32,557 nt of DNA from assembly GCA_024226935.1 (NCBI GenBank), contig JAAELK010000435.1:1-32557 (forward strand), written 5' to 3'. This document shows positions 30,626 to 32,557 of the stretch, piece after piece (within the stretch, counting starts at the first letter, position 1; every line of letters begins with the position of its first letter). The notes beneath the pieces were generated by a model. The model was not told where the DNA came from. It was given only the letters and a program-made list of their open reading frames with translations, and did not search any database. Source of the stretch: Desulfobacteraceae bacterium (GTDB lineage Bacteria; Desulfobacterota; Desulfobacteria; Desulfobacterales; Desulfobacteraceae). Both the position numbers and the translations under genes were made by a program.

Positions 30626-31951
30626 CTATTTTTTGGGGGGAGAGGACAGCGGCAGATAGATCTGTTCTCCCTTGGCCAGATGAGTAAAATCAGTTATTTT
30701 ATCTCCGGTCAAAAGCCTACCGGAGGATAAGTAATAAACAGTTTCAAACGATTTATATTTGCTGCCGGCTATTTTATAAGCAGTTTGAGCCTCGGTAATC
30801 GGGAAAGGTCCTTTATACCCAACGAGTAACCTGGTTTTTAAAGGCAGGTCATCCCAATCCAAAATTTTTGAACCTGGATAAACCCGCCCCGAAGGTAAAA
30901 AATAAATAGTGGTATCCTCCTTATAGGCTACCCCGGCATGGGACCAGGCAGTCATACTCTTGGAAATTGTTTTCACCGGAGTCTGATCCTGGATAACAAC
31001 AGGTTCCACATCCTGATTAAGAACCACCTTTGTATTCATTGGCAAGCGATCCCAACCAAGAGTTTGCTTAATCTTATTTCCCGGTAACCTGGCTCCGCCG
31101 GGAAAAAGATAAATTGTCCTCTCGTTATTATAATCTTCTCCTGCAATGGACCAGGCGGAATTGGTTTTTGATATAATATTTGATCCACTACCCGGGGATT
31201 TTACCAAGGGATTTACCCCATGATAAGGAACACCATAAAACACTCCTACCAGTTCCGGATCTGGCAAAAGCCTACCCGCCAAGACATCAGGATCATATTT
31301 CCACCCAGGCCCCAATCCGGCTTTGGAACGATTAAAATTTTTTGCACACCATTTGCGCCCCCTGTGATTTTTCCAAAACCAGGGATTTGGTTTTCCATAT
31401 GCCACCTGGCTGTGGGTCAGGACATCCCGGTCATCAAGACTATAAACCTTTTTTAGAATACAGATAAGCAACCCCACAGATCTATATTGAGCGGCACTTA
31501 TAGGAGCATCGTGATATCCTACCAATTCAATGCCCACGGAAAAGTCACTAAGATCTGTCCGCCCCTGCCACATTGAACGGCCTGCATGGTCTGCTCGATA
31601 TTTTTTATCTAAAATCCGGTAGGTATACCCATTTCTGGCAATCACATAATTAGCATGCCCCCCGGGGGTTTTATATCCACTTTGAAACTGCTTACCCCTG
31701 GACACCACCCGCAAACTTGTATCAAGACCCAGTTCAGTGGTATGAACAATAATATACAAAGTCTTCCGACGTATACTCTTTTTAAATTTCCGATTCAAAT
31801 GGGAGCGATAATCGATAATCCTTCCCTGAAATTTTTGGTATTGAGACGGGCTGTAGCCTTCTGACAAAGAGGGTATACCCAACTGTAAACAAAAAAAAAC
31901 AAGCCAGCAATATATCCAGCGGATATTAATAAAATTACGGTTAGTCATCAT
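30626..31951 (-). CDS. Exported N-acetylmuramoyl-L-alanine amidase with three C-terminal repeats
   Basis: This 441-residue cell-wall hydrolase has a hydrophobic signal segment at residues 9-25. The amidase_2 (AmpD/PGRP-like) domain covers about 60-225: YIIVHTTE (H70), GGHANYVIARNGYTYRIL, HAGRSMWQG and VLTHSQV (H180) include two zinc His. The third ligand is uncertain; C202 in GRKWC or D220 in KYDPD are candidates. After that come three units of about 46 residues at roughly 264-311, 333-377 and 388-433, with a pattern A-W/Y-x3-AG-x2-Y-x5-I/V-Y-x4-GR-x3-G-x-K-I. They resemble degenerate LysM units and may bind the wall. Start: ATG at 31951 or 31948; an in-frame TTG precedes them. It converges on the asparaginase gene. 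Confidence 0.85.
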   Translation of the reverse strand: MMTNRNFINIRWIYCWLVFFCLQLGIPSLSEGYSPSQYQKFQGRIIDYRSHLNRKFKKSIRRKTLYIIVHTTELGLDTSLRVVSRGKQFQSGYKTPGGHANYVIARNGYTYRILDKKYRADHAGRSMWQGRTDLSDFSVGIELVGYHDAPISAAQYRSVGLLICILKKVYSLDDRDVLTHSQVAYGKPNPWFWKNHRGRKWCAKNFNRSKAGLGPGWKYDPDVLAGRLLPDPELVGVFYGVPYHGVNPLVKSPGSGSNIISKTNSAWSIAGEDYNNERTIYLFPGGARLPGNKIKQTLGWDRLPMNTKVVLNQDVEPVVIQDQTPVKTISKSMTAWSHAGVAYKEDTTIYFLPSGRVYPGSKILDWDDLPLKTRLLVGYKGPFPITEAQTAYKIAGSKYKSFETVYYLSSGRLLTGDKITDFTHLAKGEQIYLPLSSPPKK

Positions 31952-32110
31952 CAATTATTTTTTTTCTTAAAAATTAAAATATATGGTCCATCCACGTTTA
32001 GTCCTACACCAGCGACATATCAAATTAAAAACAACAAATCCATGGAAACTATATAAAAATATAATCTCTCGTATATTAAAAAAGATAATAAATTAATTTT
32101 TATTGATGAG

Positions 32111-32153
32111 AATAGAAAGGTTCTGCGGCCGGGATGATCCCGACCACAAAACC
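32111..32153 (-). terminator. Terminator of the chemotaxis-receptor gene
   Basis: On the minus strand a 16-pair stem forms between 32153-32138 and 32134-32119 with a 3-base loop, followed by TTTCTATT. Three pairs are G-U only when read as minus-strand RNA; on the plus strand they would be A/C mismatches, which points to function on the minus strand. It begins 12 bases after the gene's stop. Confidence 0.75.
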
Positions 32154-32165
32154 TGGATGCGCAAA

Positions 32166-32557
32166 TTAAACCTTAAACCTGCCCACCAGCTGATCAAGCT
32201 TGGCTGCCAACTTGGACAGACCTTCAGCACTCAGACTTACCTGGCCACTCTTGTCAGCTATTTCCCCCGAGGACTCATTAACATCTGTGATCTCTTTTGT
32301 AATTTCATCGGCCACGACAGAACTCTGACTCACATTCTGGTTCACCTCTTCGATGCCTGAAGAAGCCTGGGCAATATTTTCAGCTATTTCCCTTGTGGCG
32401 GATGATTGTTCCTCCACCGCCGTGGCAATAGTGGCTACAATATCGTTGACATCGGAAATAACTGTTCTGACTTCACCTATACCGGCCAGGGTACCGGTGG
32501 AACTTTCCTGGATATTATCTATCTTTTCTTTTATATCCATGGATGCATCCGAAGTCT
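32166..32557 (-). CDS. Methyl-accepting chemotaxis protein, C-terminal part (cut by window edge)
   Basis: The frame is open to the right edge, so only the last 130 residues are seen. It is the descending arm of the cytoplasmic signalling hairpin: ISDVNDIVATIATAVEEQSS and ATREIAENIAQASSGIEEVN are the standard methylation-helix and bundle sequences, with heptad spacing and no Cys. The C-terminus (LAAKLDQLVGRFKV) is the common receptor end, with no CheR-docking pentapeptide. The conserved hairpin tip, transmembrane helices and sensor domain must lie beyond 32557. An internal Met at 32540 is not the start. Confidence 0.9.
   Translation of the reverse strand, partial: TSDASMDIKEKIDNIQESSTGTLAGIGEVRTVISDVNDIVATIATAVEEQSSATREIAENIAQASSGIEEVNQNVSQSSVVADEITKEITDVNESSGEIADKSGQVSLSAEGLSKLAAKLDQLVGRFKV

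Overview
The window reads as chromosome of a strictly anaerobic, probably sulfate-reducing member of the Desulfobacterota (Desulfobacteraceae-like; for example the Desulfobacula/Desulfobacter group). Grounds are the complete anaerobic phenylacetate oxidation cluster, a multihaem cytochrome c with a di-haem cytochrome b, the oxygen-labile Fe-S serine dehydratase, two long YeiH-type putative sulfate exporters and AT-rich intergenic DNA. The placement is inferred from gene content, not from a marker-gene tree. No rRNA, tRNA, CRISPR array, insertion sequence or phage gene was seen, and no transcription-regulator gene is present.

Layout. (1) 1-65: start of a gene leaving the left edge on the minus strand, with a strong promoter that seems to give a leaderless mRNA. 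(2) 409-5580: a livKHMGF-type ABC importer operon with its own promoter, an attenuator-like hairpin after the binding-protein gene and a clear terminator. (3) 6282-5645 (minus): a DUF2080-type small protein followed by a GNAT acetyltransferase. (4) 13715-6406 (minus): seven genes, padF-padG-padI-padE-padC-padB-padD, for phenylacetyl-CoA to phenylglyoxylate to benzoyl-CoA, behind a promoter overlapped by a 33-nt palindrome. (5) 13945-16304 (plus), divergent from pad: an unrecognised membrane-anchored protein, a di-haem b membrane protein and a heptahaem cytochrome c. (6) 16426-18806 (plus): a 19-codon ORF, a MetH-activation-domain-like protein and a 2Fe-2S/ASKHA corrinoid reductive activator, with no corrinoid protein or methyltransferase beside them. 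(7) 24097-18910 (minus): two long YeiH-family transporters bracketing four small genes, one of only 58 codons. (8) 24193-32557: trmL, an orphan amino-acid-type binding protein, rlhA-like U32 peptidase, sdaA, an asparaginase, a peptidoglycan amidase with three C-terminal repeats, and the 3' end of a chemotaxis receptor gene.

How it fits together. PadBCD would oxidise phenylacetyl-CoA on the cytoplasmic face and pass electrons to menaquinone. PadEFGI would then decarboxylate phenylglyoxylate to benzoyl-CoA, reducing ferredoxin, since the NAD-linked PadH subunit is missing here. The divergent cytochrome b/heptahaem c genes could carry quinol electrons to the periplasm; this is an inference from adjacency. 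The Liv-type importer may supply amino acids such as phenylalanine, or aromatic acids. On the right, an approximately 80-bp element is repeated (about 82% identity, hand-aligned) upstream of both the orphan binding protein and sdaA-asparaginase, pointing to a small shared amino-acid regulon.
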